A stretch of 64,000 nt of DNA from an uncultured Burkholderiales bacterium (GTDB taxonomy: Bacteria; Pseudomonadota; Gammaproteobacteria; Burkholderiales; Burkholderiaceae_C). Within the stretch, counting starts at the first letter, position 1; the number at the start of each line of letters is the position of its first letter. The stretch covers positions 1 through 64,000 of the forward strand of contig CAITYM010000014.1 in assembly GCA_903896615.1 (NCBI GenBank). Direction: 5' to 3'. The translations under genes and the position numbers were made by a program. Under the pieces are notes generated by a model. That model worked only from the letters and a program-made list of their open reading frames with translations. It did not search any database and was not told where the DNA came from. Below are positions 46,178 to 54,717 of the stretch, piece after piece.

Positions 46178-47049
46178 CACATCAAACTCCAAAACATCGC
46201 AATTGGCAAGGTGGGTAATAAAGCGTCGATGCGGTCTAATATACCTCCGTGCCCCGGCAAAAGTCGACTGCTGTCTTTAGCGCCTATGCTGCGCTTTACC
46301 AGTGACTCAACCAAATCGCCAGTGACGCTCATTGCCACCATAAATATGAGTCCGCTAATTTGAATCAAAATGCCTTTGTTTGCAAGAATCGTAAAGAAAC
46401 TTACACCCTGGATATTCAGAGACAAAAGGTTCGTAACGTCTGAATAGGTCTCTAGTCTGTAACCATCAACCCAAGTCCAAATTGTGGAGAGAGCAAACAC
46501 AGCCAATAAACCACCCCAAACTCCCTCCCAGCTCTTTCCCGGACTAATGCTGGGTGCTAATTTCCTGCGCCCAAAAGCCCGCCCAAAGAAATAAGCCCCT
46601 ATATCCGCGACCCAAACCAAAACTAAAACTGATAATAGAAAATTGACACTCATGGCCTTGGCTTGATTGATTGCCAACCAAGTTGCGCAAAGCGCCCAAA
46701 TCCCGCCTAAAACTCTGAGCGGCCGATAAACTTTTAACCACCCCTCAGCTCCAACCCGCAAAAGCAAAGCACCAATTAAAACCCAGGCAACACTACAAAA
46801 TAACCAAAAATAATAATTAGTTAAATCTAATACTTTTAAATACCAGCAAGAAACACAGATCAAACCACAAAGAACACCCAAACAACATGAATAGGGGAAA
46901 TTTAAATTATTGAGGCGCCCCCACTCCCACGCACCTAAAGTGCAGAGGATTAAAGTCAAAATAGCTAACGCCTGCGGGTTAGTCGCAGTTAAAGCTGGCA
47001 CCAACAGAATCAACAAAGCAACTGCGGTAATGACTCGTTGCTTAAGCAT
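46177..47049 (-). CDS. cdsA: Phosphatidate cytidylyltransferase
   Basis: Makes CDP-diacylglycerol in the inner membrane. The 290-residue protein has about eight hydrophobic helices and the signature near the C-terminus: SVTGDLVESLVKRSIGAKDSSRLLPGHGGILDRIDALLPTLP. The internal AYFFGRAFGRRKLAPSISPGKSWEG block is also diagnostic. Its start is only 143 bases from frr, so uppS, normally between them, is not there. Confidence 0.96.
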   Translation of the reverse strand: MLKQRVITAVALLILLVPALTATNPQALAILTLILCTLGAWEWGRLNNLNFPYSCCLGVLCGLICVSCWYLKVLDLTNYYFWLFCSVAWVLIGALLLRVGAEGWLKVYRPLRVLGGIWALCATWLAINQAKAMSVNFLLSVLVLVWVADIGAYFFGRAFGRRKLAPSISPGKSWEGVWGGLLAVFALSTIWTWVDGYRLETYSDVTNLLSLNIQGVSFFTILANKGILIQISGLIFMVAMSVTGDLVESLVKRSIGAKDSSRLLPGHGGILDRIDALLPTLPIAMFWSLM

Positions 47050-47192
47050 AAGACTGAGTTCGAAAAGATTCAGGGGTAAGGAATTTACAGCACCCGAGTT
47101 CCAGTAAGTACTGAATGATAATTCTGGCTATTGGAACAAGGGAGATCACGTTAAAAAATTAAAGTTAAGGTGCCTGAATTAAATGTGTATGA

Positions 47193-47753
47193 CTAAACTG
47201 CCATTAACTCTTGCTCTTTGGCGACTACCATTTTGTCAACTTCTGCAATGTTCTTATCTGTAGTCTTTTGAGTCTCAGCCTCTGCCCGCTTTTGATCATC
47301 TTCAGAAGCCAACTTATCTTTCACTAGTTTTTTGACCATTTCATTGGCATCTCGACGAAGGTTGCGAATTGCAATCTTGGCATTTTCACCTTCATTTTTG
47401 ACAATCTTAGTCATCTCTTTTCGCCGCTCTTCAGACATTGCCGGCAGGGGAACCCTAATTAAATCACCCATCGTTGATGGATTTAAACCCAAATCACTTT
47501 CTCGGATAGCTTTTTCTATCTTAGGGCCCATCCCCTTTTCCCAAGGCTGAACAGAGAGTGTTCTCGAATCTAGGACAGACACATTGGCAACTTGGCTTAG
47601 CGGTGTCATATTGTCATAATAATCCACCATCACAGAATCTAGCAAAGTAGGCGTTGCCCGCCCCGTTCGAACTTTAGCTAAGTTTTGACGAAAAGCCTCT
47701 ATGGATTGCGCCATCTTGGTCTCGGTCGTCTTTTTAATATCTGCAATAGTCAT
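47193..47753 (-). CDS. frr: Ribosome recycling factor
   Basis: A 186-residue factor that splits post-termination ribosomes with EF-G. The blocks [50 protein letters not shown] and [19 protein letters not shown] are characteristic. A GAGGAG ribosome site precedes the ATG. A GC-rich palindrome (GGGGCGACGTCCCC) lies in the leader between pyrH and frr. Confidence 0.98.
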   Translation of the reverse strand: MTIADIKKTTETKMAQSIEAFRQNLAKVRTGRATPTLLDSVMVDYYDNMTPLSQVANVSVLDSRTLSVQPWEKGMGPKIEKAIRESDLGLNPSTMGDLIRVPLPAMSEERRKEMTKIVKNEGENAKIAIRNLRRDANEMVKKLVKDKLASEDDQKRAEAETQKTTDKNIAEVDKMVVAKEQELMAV

Positions 47754-47935
47754 GTTAATCTCCTCATGCGGGGGGCGACGTCCCCAATCATCATTAATTA
47801 AATTACTTCTCCGTGCAGGTGAGTGAAGCTCTTTATATTCTAAAACCGTCCACCAAGCAGGCCTGTATTATCGCTTGAATGAGCCGCCCCCTAGAAATAC
47901 GTAAATTGGAGTTTTGACGTATGTCGTTGAGCTTT

Positions 47936-48670
47936 TTAAGCGTGAACCAAAGTGCCTTCATTTTCACCCATTACTACTCTTTTAAGCGCTCCACTTTTAA
48001 AAATAGAGAATACTTTAATTGGAAGTTTTTGATCTCTGCATAAGGCAAAAGCAGTGGCATCCATAATGCCTAAATTGTTTGCAATCGCTTCATCAAAGGT
48101 TAACTTGTCGTACCGAGTCGCTTTAGGATCTTTCTTAGGGTCTGCCGTGTATACGCCGTCCACTTTGGTAGCCTTTAGTACCAGCTCAGCACCAATCTCT
48201 GCTCCGCGAAGTGCTGCAGCGGTGTCTGTTGTGAAAAATGGATTTCCAGTTCCAGCCGCAAATATAACCACTTTCCCCTCTTCCAAATACTGCAGTGCTT
48301 TGGGCCTTACATAGGGCTCCACCACTTGTTCGATACCAATCGCTGACATCACACGTGCAGTAAGACCCGCCTTGTTCATTGTGTCAGCCAAAGCCAAGGC
48401 ATTCATCACCGTTGCCAACATACCCATATAGTCAGCTGTAGCGCGGTCCATACCCACAGAGCCACCAGCTACACCTCTAAAGATATTGCCCCCACCAATC
48501 ACAACAGCGACTTCTACGCCCAAGTGAATGATTTCAGCAACCTCATCGACAACTCTGACGATAGTATCCCTATTGATTCCAAATGAATCATCCCCCATTA
48601 AAGCCTCACCAGAGAGCTTAAGCAAAATACGCTTATGAGCTGGAGCTTTATGTGGGGCGCTTGTTGTCAT
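47936..48670 (-). CDS. pyrH: UMP kinase
   Basis: A 244-residue hexameric kinase making [19 protein letters not shown] is the start of the amino-acid-kinase fold, followed by [30 protein letters not shown], and [19 protein letters not shown]. It lies between tsf and frr in the standard order; a terminator-like hairpin follows tsf upstream. Confidence 0.98.
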   Translation of the reverse strand: MTTSAPHKAPAHKRILLKLSGEALMGDDSFGINRDTIVRVVDEVAEIIHLGVEVAVVIGGGNIFRGVAGGSVGMDRATADYMGMLATVMNALALADTMNKAGLTARVMSAIGIEQVVEPYVRPKALQYLEEGKVVIFAAGTGNPFFTTDTAAALRGAEIGAELVLKATKVDGVYTADPKKDPKATRYDKLTFDEAIANNLGIMDATAFALCRDQKLPIKVFSIFKSGALKRVVMGENEGTLVHA

Positions 48671-48728
48671 TGAATTTTCTCCTGATGCTTTGTGAAGTGT
48701 AACGCGAATGAATAGATTTCAAAAAAAA

Positions 48729-48744
48729 GGAGACCGAAGTCTCC
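48729..48744 (-). terminator. Intrinsic terminator after tsf
   Basis: On the minus strand GGAGAC-TTCG-GTCTCC forms a perfect six-pair stem closed by a UUCG tetraloop, followed by a run of about eight Ts. It lies 10 bases past the tsf stop, so pyrH probably needs its own promoter or read-through. Confidence 0.85.
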
Positions 48745-48754
48745 ATTTTGTTGC

Positions 48755-49651
48755 TTAAGCTGAGTGTTTAGCAGCAGCTACTTGAGCCGCCACTTCAGCG
48801 GCGAAGTCATCGACCTTCTTCTCAATACCCTCTCCCACGACGTATAGAGTGAATGAATGAACTTTGGTTTGTACAGATTTCAACATCTGCTCAACAGTTT
48901 GTTTATCGTTTTTAACAAAGGGCTGATCAAACAAAGAGACTTCCTTCAAATACTTTTGTACTGAGCCCTCGATCATCTTTGCCGCTATCTCAGGGGGTTT
49001 TCCAGATTCAGCAGCCTTAGCAGTAGCAACAGAGCGCTCGCGGGCGATGAATTCCTCGGGTACATCTGCACTTGTAAGTGATACAGGCTTCATTGCGGCA
49101 ACGTGCATCGCAGTGTCACGCGCAGCAGTCTCTTGCCCCTCATACTCAACTAAAACGCCAATACGGGTGCCGTGCAAATATGAAGCGACAGAGTGCTGAC
49201 CTGAGATACGTTTGAAGCGTCTAAAGCTCATGTTTTCGCCGATCTTACCAATCAAACCCTTACGAACATCCTCTAAGGTTGGACCAAAACCGTCTTGCTC
49301 ATAAGGCAAGGCGCCTAATGCCTCAACGCTTACGGGGTTATGTTGAGCAACAAGTTTAGCTGCAGCATTAGCAATTGCCAAAAAACTATCATTTTTAGTT
49401 ACGAAATCAGTCTCGCAGTTAACTTCAATCAAAGCAGCCGTTTTACCGCCTTCAATAAATTGAGCAACAACCCCCTCAGAAGTAATTCGAGCAGCCGCTT
49501 TACCCGCCTTGCTACCGAGCTTTACGCGCAGTAACTCTTCTGCTTTCGCCATATCCCCATCAGCCTCTGTCAAAGCTTTTTTGCATTCCATCATGGGAGC
49601 ATCTGTTTTTGCTCTTAACTCAGCGACCATGCTTGCAGTAATTGCTGCCAT
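48755..49651 (-). CDS. tsf: Elongation factor Ts
   Basis: Nucleotide exchange factor for EF-Tu, 298 residues. The signature [27 protein letters not shown] is at the N-terminus, with [35 protein letters not shown] and [11 protein letters not shown]-type blocks after it. ATG 49651 has a GGAG ribosome site; the frame is open to 49672. Confidence 0.97.
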   Translation of the reverse strand: MAAITASMVAELRAKTDAPMMECKKALTEADGDMAKAEELLRVKLGSKAGKAAARITSEGVVAQFIEGGKTAALIEVNCETDFVTKNDSFLAIANAAAKLVAQHNPVSVEALGALPYEQDGFGPTLEDVRKGLIGKIGENMSFRRFKRISGQHSVASYLHGTRIGVLVEYEGQETAARDTAMHVAAMKPVSLTSADVPEEFIARERSVATAKAAESGKPPEIAAKMIEGSVQKYLKEVSLFDQPFVKNDKQTVEQMLKSVQTKVHSFTLYVVGEGIEKKVDDFAAEVAAQVAAAKHSA

Positions 49652-49687
49652 ATCTATTTCTCCAATATTCAATTCAGTAGTTGTAAA

Positions 49688-49708
49688 AAAGGGGCCCGAA
49701 GCCCCTTT
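49688..49708 (-). terminator. Terminator/attenuator between rpsB and tsf
   Basis: The minus-strand sequence AAAGGGGC, a five-base loop TTCGG, and GCCCCTTT form an eight-pair stem followed by more Ts. It lies 19 bases after rpsB. In many bacteria rpsB and tsf are cotranscribed with partial termination between them, so this is probably an attenuator. Confidence 0.8.
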
Positions 49709-49726
49709 GGGTACGCTTGAGAGTTG

Positions 49727-50482
49727 TTAAGCAGCAGTTGCGCCTTCAACCTCAACGAATTCGTCACTTCCTTCGGCCTGCACTGCTTTAACCACATCAT
49801 TAACTGCGTTAGCACGCCCCTCAAGGATTGCATCAGCAATACCACGAGCATAAAGAGTGACCGCCTTAGAGGAGTCATCGTTACCTGGAATAATGTAATC
49901 AATGCCTTCAGGAGAGTGGTTAGTGTCCACGACTCCGATCAAAGGGATGCCAAGTTTTTTGGCCTCGGCAATTGCAATTTTGTGATACCCAACGTCGATC
50001 ACAAAAATTGCGTCAGGAAGTGTTGCCATATCTTGAATGCCACCAATATCCTTCTCAAGCTTTTCAATTTCACGAGTGAAAGTGAGTTGCTCTTTCTTAG
50101 ACATTGCGTCAAGTCCAGCTTCTTGCTGGGCTTTCATTTCTTTTAGACGCTTGATAGATGTTTTTACTGTTTTAAAGTTGGTCAACATACCGCCTAACCA
50201 ACGCTGGTTTACAAACGGCACTCCGGCGCGTTTCGCCTCTGTGGCAATCAATTCTCTGGCTTGACGCTTAGTTCCAACCATCAAAATGGTGCCACGATTT
50301 GCAGACAATTGCTTTGCAAACTTGATCGCCTCTTGAAACAAAGGCAATGTTTTTTCAAGGTTAACAATATGAATTTTGTTGCGGTGACCAAAGATGTAAG
50401 GAGCCATCTTGGGATTCCAAAAACGGGTCTGGTGTCCAAAATGCACTCCCGCCTCTAACATTTCACGCATAGTAACTGACAT
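49727..50482 (-). CDS. rpsB: 30S ribosomal protein S2
   Basis: A 251-residue ribosomal protein. [26 protein letters not shown] begins in the family form, with the blocks [32 protein letters not shown] and [29 protein letters not shown] 50482 has a TTGGAG ribosome site eight bases upstream. It is the first gene of the long minus-strand operon set; divergent from dadA. Confidence 0.98.
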   Translation of the reverse strand: MSVTMREMLEAGVHFGHQTRFWNPKMAPYIFGHRNKIHIVNLEKTLPLFQEAIKFAKQLSANRGTILMVGTKRQARELIATEAKRAGVPFVNQRWLGGMLTNFKTVKTSIKRLKEMKAQQEAGLDAMSKKEQLTFTREIEKLEKDIGGIQDMATLPDAIFVIDVGYHKIAIAEAKKLGIPLIGVVDTNHSPEGIDYIIPGNDDSSKAVTLYARGIADAILEGRANAVNDVVKAVQAEGSDEFVEVEGATAA

Positions 50483-50639
50483 AATTTTCTCCAAAGGTTG
50501 ATTCTAAAATCCAATCCGTCATCAAATCAGTTAAGATCAATAACCTAACTAATTCAACACCTTGTTGGGATTGGTTTGCGATTTATTCAGATAATTAAAG
50601 CCAATTGTGGAGATCCGCAACCCACTTTAACAATTAGGC

Positions 50640-50661
50640 AAATCAAAAATAAATTTGATTT
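50640..50661. repeat. Inverted repeat between rpsB and dadA
   Basis: Arms AAATCAAA (50640-50647) and TTTGATTT (50654-50661) around a six-base spacer lie in the divergent gap between rpsB and dadA. It could be an operator or a weak terminator; nothing else supports a role. Confidence 0.35.
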
Positions 50662-50744
50662 ACCCAAAATCCTGAACCTTGAGATTGTAACATATATCCC
50701 ACTTCATTCTTAACACTTATTAATTAACCCCTTTTGTGTAGCTT

Positions 50745-51989
50745 ATGAAAAAAATTGCTGTTATCGGGGCCGGAATTGTAGGAATCACCACCGCCTTTGA
50801 ATTAGCTTCCATGGGAAATTCGGTGACTGTTTTTGAGCAAAACTCGGCTGGAGCTGAGGAGGCAAGCTTTGCAAATGGTTGCATTTTCTCGCCCGGATTC
50901 GTTACGCCTTGGGTTGCCCCTGGACTACCTAAGACGCTGTTGGGTAAACTCTTAAGAGAGCATTCACCCGTTCGCATTGGGGGCCTAGGCGCCAAGGAAG
51001 TAGCTTGGATTTCTAAATGGCGAGCTGCTTGCAAAATGGACAGTTACCTGGTGCACCGCTCTCAACTTCATAACCTTGCCTCATTTAGCAATGAGGTATT
51101 TAAAGATATTACACGTCGCCTAAGCCTTGAATATGAGAACTCTAAAGGTTTTATGGTCTTGTACAGAAGTCCTGAAGAGCAAAAAAATGCTCAGCGCGTT
51201 TTGCAGACTTACAGAGAAATGGGAGTTCCCTTTCTCGAAATATCTGCGGAAAAAGCCCGCATATTAGAGCCAGCGCTCAACCTTGAAACACAGCTAAATG
51301 GGGGCCTGTATTTCCCAGAAGATGAGGTCGCAAATTGCAGACAATTTGCGCTTATGCTCAAAGATGAATGCGAGAAACTGGGAGTCCGGTTTGAATTTAA
51401 CTCGAACGTGAGCCCTCTAACCCCAGCTCAACCTACCCTAATTACAACCCAAACGGGTCAAACAAAATTTGATGCAGTTGTCATTTGCGCAGGCGTGAGA
51501 AGCGCAGAATTGTTGTCCCCCATTGGCATCAAGGTTCCCATGCTTCCTATATACGGCTATACACTTTCAGCAGCAGTACGTGAGGCGATTGACGCTCCGT
51601 TGAGCGGTATTTTGGATGACCGGCACAAAGTCACCATCAGCCGTATTGGCCAACGAATTAGGGTCTCAGGTATTGCGCAAATCGGTGGCTCGCCCAAGAA
51701 ACATGTCAGCGGTGCATTTAGTACCTTATACAAAGTGTTGAATGACTGGTTCCCAGGTGCTGCGAGAACCTCAGAGAGCGTTCAAGAATGGAAAGGTGCC
51801 AGAGCAATGTTACCTGAGGGCATACCCCTGATCGGAGCGTGCAAAGTGCCAGGGGTTTGGCTAAATATTGGGCATGGATCAAGCGGTTGGACACTCAGTT
51901 GCGGCGCTGCAAGGGCCTTATCCAATTTAATTGACGGACGACTTCCAGGTACGAATCTCATTGGTTTTGGAATGTCTAGATTAGATTGA
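50745..51989 (+). CDS. dadA: D-amino acid dehydrogenase
   Basis: A 414-residue FAD enzyme of the DAO family that oxidises D-amino acids at the inner membrane. The FAD-binding motif is KKIAVIGAGIVGITTAFELA, followed by VTVFEQNSAGAEEASFANG and the C-terminal GHGSSGWTLSCGAARALSNLI. The match to DadA includes YFPEDEVANCRQFALMLKDE. No alanine racemase gene is beside it. Divergent from rpsB. Confidence 0.9.
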   Translation: MKKIAVIGAGIVGITTAFELASMGNSVTVFEQNSAGAEEASFANGCIFSPGFVTPWVAPGLPKTLLGKLLREHSPVRIGGLGAKEVAWISKWRAACKMDSYLVHRSQLHNLASFSNEVFKDITRRLSLEYENSKGFMVLYRSPEEQKNAQRVLQTYREMGVPFLEISAEKARILEPALNLETQLNGGLYFPEDEVANCRQFALMLKDECEKLGVRFEFNSNVSPLTPAQPTLITTQTGQTKFDAVVICAGVRSAELLSPIGIKVPMLPIYGYTLSAAVREAIDAPLSGILDDRHKVTISRIGQRIRVSGIAQIGGSPKKHVSGAFSTLYKVLNDWFPGAARTSESVQEWKGARAMLPEGIPLIGACKVPGVWLNIGHGSSGWTLSCGAARALSNLIDGRLPGTNLIGFGMSRLD

Positions 51990-52086
51990 TTTTCTTGATA
52001 GCGATATAAGTTAATGGCGCTATATTCACGCTTGGCTGTGCTTTTAACCTGCTTAACTGCAGTTCAATAGAACTACACTTGGGGTC

Positions 52087-53832
52087 ATGCAAAGCATAAC
52101 TCCACCCTCCATCGCCAATGAGATAACACGGATCGCGGAGCCTTACAGCTTACGGCCTTTGTTGAGCACCACTCAAATTAGATCCTTAGAGTCCTCATAT
52201 GCAAAAGAACGCTTGGCACAGATAAATGGTCTAAGCACTCAAACCGATCTATCCCTATTTAACACACCGAAACATCAAAAGCTTCAGCCAACGCTCATGG
52301 AGTCAGCAGGAAAGAGTCTTGCCAAACTTTGTTTAGCGCTTGCACCAAATTCAAAGAATATATGGATTGCTTGTGGTCCTGGTAACAATGGTGGAGATGG
52401 TTTGGTAGCCGCGGTAGAGTTGCAAAAGCTTGGCAAGAAAACTTACGTGAGCGTGTTAGGCAAAGATATTGACCACCTCACTGACCTGAATTCAGATAAA
52501 TTTGGATCCACAAATGACAGAACAAGTGCGTTGCAATTGGCAATAAGAATGGGTATCGAGTTACACAGGGAACCTCCAAAGCAGTGGGATTTTGCAATTG
52601 ACGCCTTACTTGGGATTGGATTAGATCAAGAAAATCCTAGGCCTATAACTGGCACTATGGCCAATTGGTTAAGCCTTATGAACACCTCTGAATCCCCGGT
52701 GCTTTGTGTGGACACTCCATCTGGTCTTTATTCAGATACGGGTCAAATGAGTGCATTTACCTCAGGGTCTAAACAGCAATTAATTCACCCAAATTTAAAT
52801 ATGAATCAAAAGCGTTTCACTCTCACATTCTTAGGCCTAAAACCCGGCCTATTTACTGGAATGGGAAAAGATTTCGCTGGCGAGATTTGGTTTGACTCCC
52901 TAGCCCACAACCACTCGCCAACTGATCTGGCGCATGATCCGGAAAAACTAGACTACTCAGTGCATCTCAACGCCGAGCCACCTCTAATTCCTCGCCTCCA
53001 CAACTCTCACAAGGGGACATTCTCAGACGTTATCGTTATAGGAGGCGCCAAAGGTATGCAAGGCGCGGCAGTATTAGCGAGCACTGGTGCACTTCACATG
53101 GGGGCTGGTCGAGTATTTTTATGCTTACTAGATGAGGGGCCTAGTCCCTACCAACTGAGCCCTGCGCTGATGACTCGTTTTCCTAAAGACTTACCCAAAC
53201 TTGGATTGCCTTCAGCAACTACGGTATGTGGTTGTGGCGGCGGAAAAGAAATAGCTAAATACTTAGAACACATACTTTGCACTTCCCTCAACTTAGTGCT
53301 AGATGCAGATGCACTGAACGCCGTTGCACAGAATCAAACATTCAAGGACTTACTCATCTCCAGAGAAGCCTCCTCAATGCACACCGTGCTAACGCCTCAC
53401 CCCTTAGAGGCGGCGAGATTACTGGGTATCACCGTAAGTGAGATTCAAGCAGACCGAATCCAATGTGCCCATAGACTTGCTGAGCATTACCGCTGCACGG
53501 TGGTTTTAAAAGGTTCTGGAAGCGTAGTCGCACAATACAGGGGTAAAAAGCAAATCAAAGAAAGTTCAGTCAATGAGGAGTTCGATCAACGAGTCATACC
53601 ACCTCGTATAAGGGTCAATCCAACAGGTTGCGCTTTGTTAGCCACTGCGGGGACTGGTGACGTACTCGCTGGAATGATAGGCTCCTTGCTGGCCCAGCAA
53701 GGAGATACATGGACAAGTGCTTGCGAAGCAGTATACCTACACGGGCGCACCGCACAGGACTGGGGAGCGAAAGAAAGTTTTGATGCTGAATTACTAGCAA
53801 ACCGAGTCAGCTACCCCAGAATTTCAATCTAA
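52087..53832 (+). CDS. nnrD: Bifunctional NAD(P)HX epimerase/dehydratase
   Basis: A 581-residue repair enzyme for hydrated NAD(P)H. The N-terminal YjeF epimerase domain shows LMESAGKSLAKLCLALA and GPGNNGGDGLVAAVELQKLG, followed by IDALLGIGLDQE. The C-terminal ribokinase-like ADP-dependent dehydratase domain shows HKGTFSDVIVIGGAKGMQGAAVLA, LTPHPLEAARLLG and NPTGCALLATAGTGDVLAGMIGSLL. The two domains fused in this order are as in E. coli YjeF. Ends 61 bases from a convergent SDR gene. Confidence 0.93.
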   Translation: MQSITPPSIANEITRIAEPYSLRPLLSTTQIRSLESSYAKERLAQINGLSTQTDLSLFNTPKHQKLQPTLMESAGKSLAKLCLALAPNSKNIWIACGPGNNGGDGLVAAVELQKLGKKTYVSVLGKDIDHLTDLNSDKFGSTNDRTSALQLAIRMGIELHREPPKQWDFAIDALLGIGLDQENPRPITGTMANWLSLMNTSESPVLCVDTPSGLYSDTGQMSAFTSGSKQQLIHPNLNMNQKRFTLTFLGLKPGLFTGMGKDFAGEIWFDSLAHNHSPTDLAHDPEKLDYSVHLNAEPPLIPRLHNSHKGTFSDVIVIGGAKGMQGAAVLASTGALHMGAGRVFLCLLDEGPSPYQLSPALMTRFPKDLPKLGLPSATTVCGCGGGKEIAKYLEHILCTSLNLVLDADALNAVAQNQTFKDLLISREASSMHTVLTPHPLEAARLLGITVSEIQADRIQCAHRLAEHYRCTVVLKGSGSVVAQYRGKKQIKESSVNEEFDQRVIPPRIRVNPTGCALLATAGTGDVLAGMIGSLLAQQGDTWTSACEAVYLHGRTAQDWGAKESFDAELLANRVSYPRISI

Positions 53833-53893
53833 AGTTGTTGGTTAGGGTCACTTCTTCTAGCTGTAAGAAAAAATTATTGCTGCTTTTTCTTGA

Positions 53894-54646
53894 TTAGCCG
53901 CGGCCAACAAATGGCATTTTATTTGCCATTATTGTATGAAACAGCACATTTGCTTCTAGTGGCAAACTGTCCATGTAAACAATTGACTGCCCAACAAAAT
54001 CAACGTTCATTAAGGGCTCTGCAACTATTTGGCCATTAGCCTGTGGCACTCCAGAGGCCATGCGTTGCGCCATAGGGGTAGCGGCATTGCCAATATCAAT
54101 TTGTCCTACGGCAATATCGTATTTACGACCATCAAGCGATGCCGTCTTGGTCAAACCTGTCACGGCGTGCTTAGTGGCCGTATAAGCTATTGAATTAGGA
54201 CGAGGCGCATGAGCAGAAATAGAGCCGTTATTGATTATTCGACCCCCCATTGGTTTTTGATCCTTCATCACTCTAAATGCTTGTTGCAAACAAAAAAACA
54301 TACCGTTTAGGTTGATGTTTACTACATTAGTCCATTGCTCAACCGTGAGCTCCTCAAGCGGTATAGCTGGTGCACCAACTCCGGCGTTATTGAACAATAA
54401 ATCAATACGCCCCCACTCCTTCACTGTTTTATCAAAAAGCGATTTAACTGCAACGGGATCTGCAACGTCTGTAGGGACCATCATTGCTTGTCCCTTAGGA
54501 GCTAAATCAAACACCTCTTGCAACATCTCAACACGCCTTCCAACCAAAGCAACCTTGTATCCAGCCTTCATGAGTGCAAGAGCGGCTGCTTTACCCACGC
54601 CAGATCCAGCTCCTGTTACGATTGCGATTTTTGATGCTTGACTCAC
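53894..54646 (-). CDS. SDR-family oxidoreductase
   Basis: A 250-residue classical short-chain dehydrogenase. The cofactor loop is [16 protein letters not shown], followed by GRRVEML, which suggests NADP preference, then [27 protein letters not shown] with catalytic Ser, Tyr and Lys, and a C-terminal [12 protein letters not shown]. Substrate unknown. The start is GTG at 54646 with a GGGAG ribosome site seven bases upstream. Confidence 0.88.
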   Translation of the reverse strand: MSQASKIAIVTGAGSGVGKAAALALMKAGYKVALVGRRVEMLQEVFDLAPKGQAMMVPTDVADPVAVKSLFDKTVKEWGRIDLLFNNAGVGAPAIPLEELTVEQWTNVVNINLNGMFFCLQQAFRVMKDQKPMGGRIINNGSISAHAPRPNSIAYTATKHAVTGLTKTASLDGRKYDIAVGQIDIGNAATPMAQRMASGVPQANGQIVAEPLMNVDFVGQSIVYMDSLPLEANVLFHTIMANKMPFVGRG

Positions 54647-54717
54647 GAATTTTCTCCCTGTATGTTTTCGAATTTCTAATTAAAGGGTACCGACTGGTGA
54701 ATAAAATCAGTTTGGAA

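Noticed and set aside
53865-53891. AAGAAAAA/TTTTTCTT inverted repeat as a terminator between converging genes
   Set aside because: The stem is A/T only and would be too weak; it is likely chance in an AT-rich gap.
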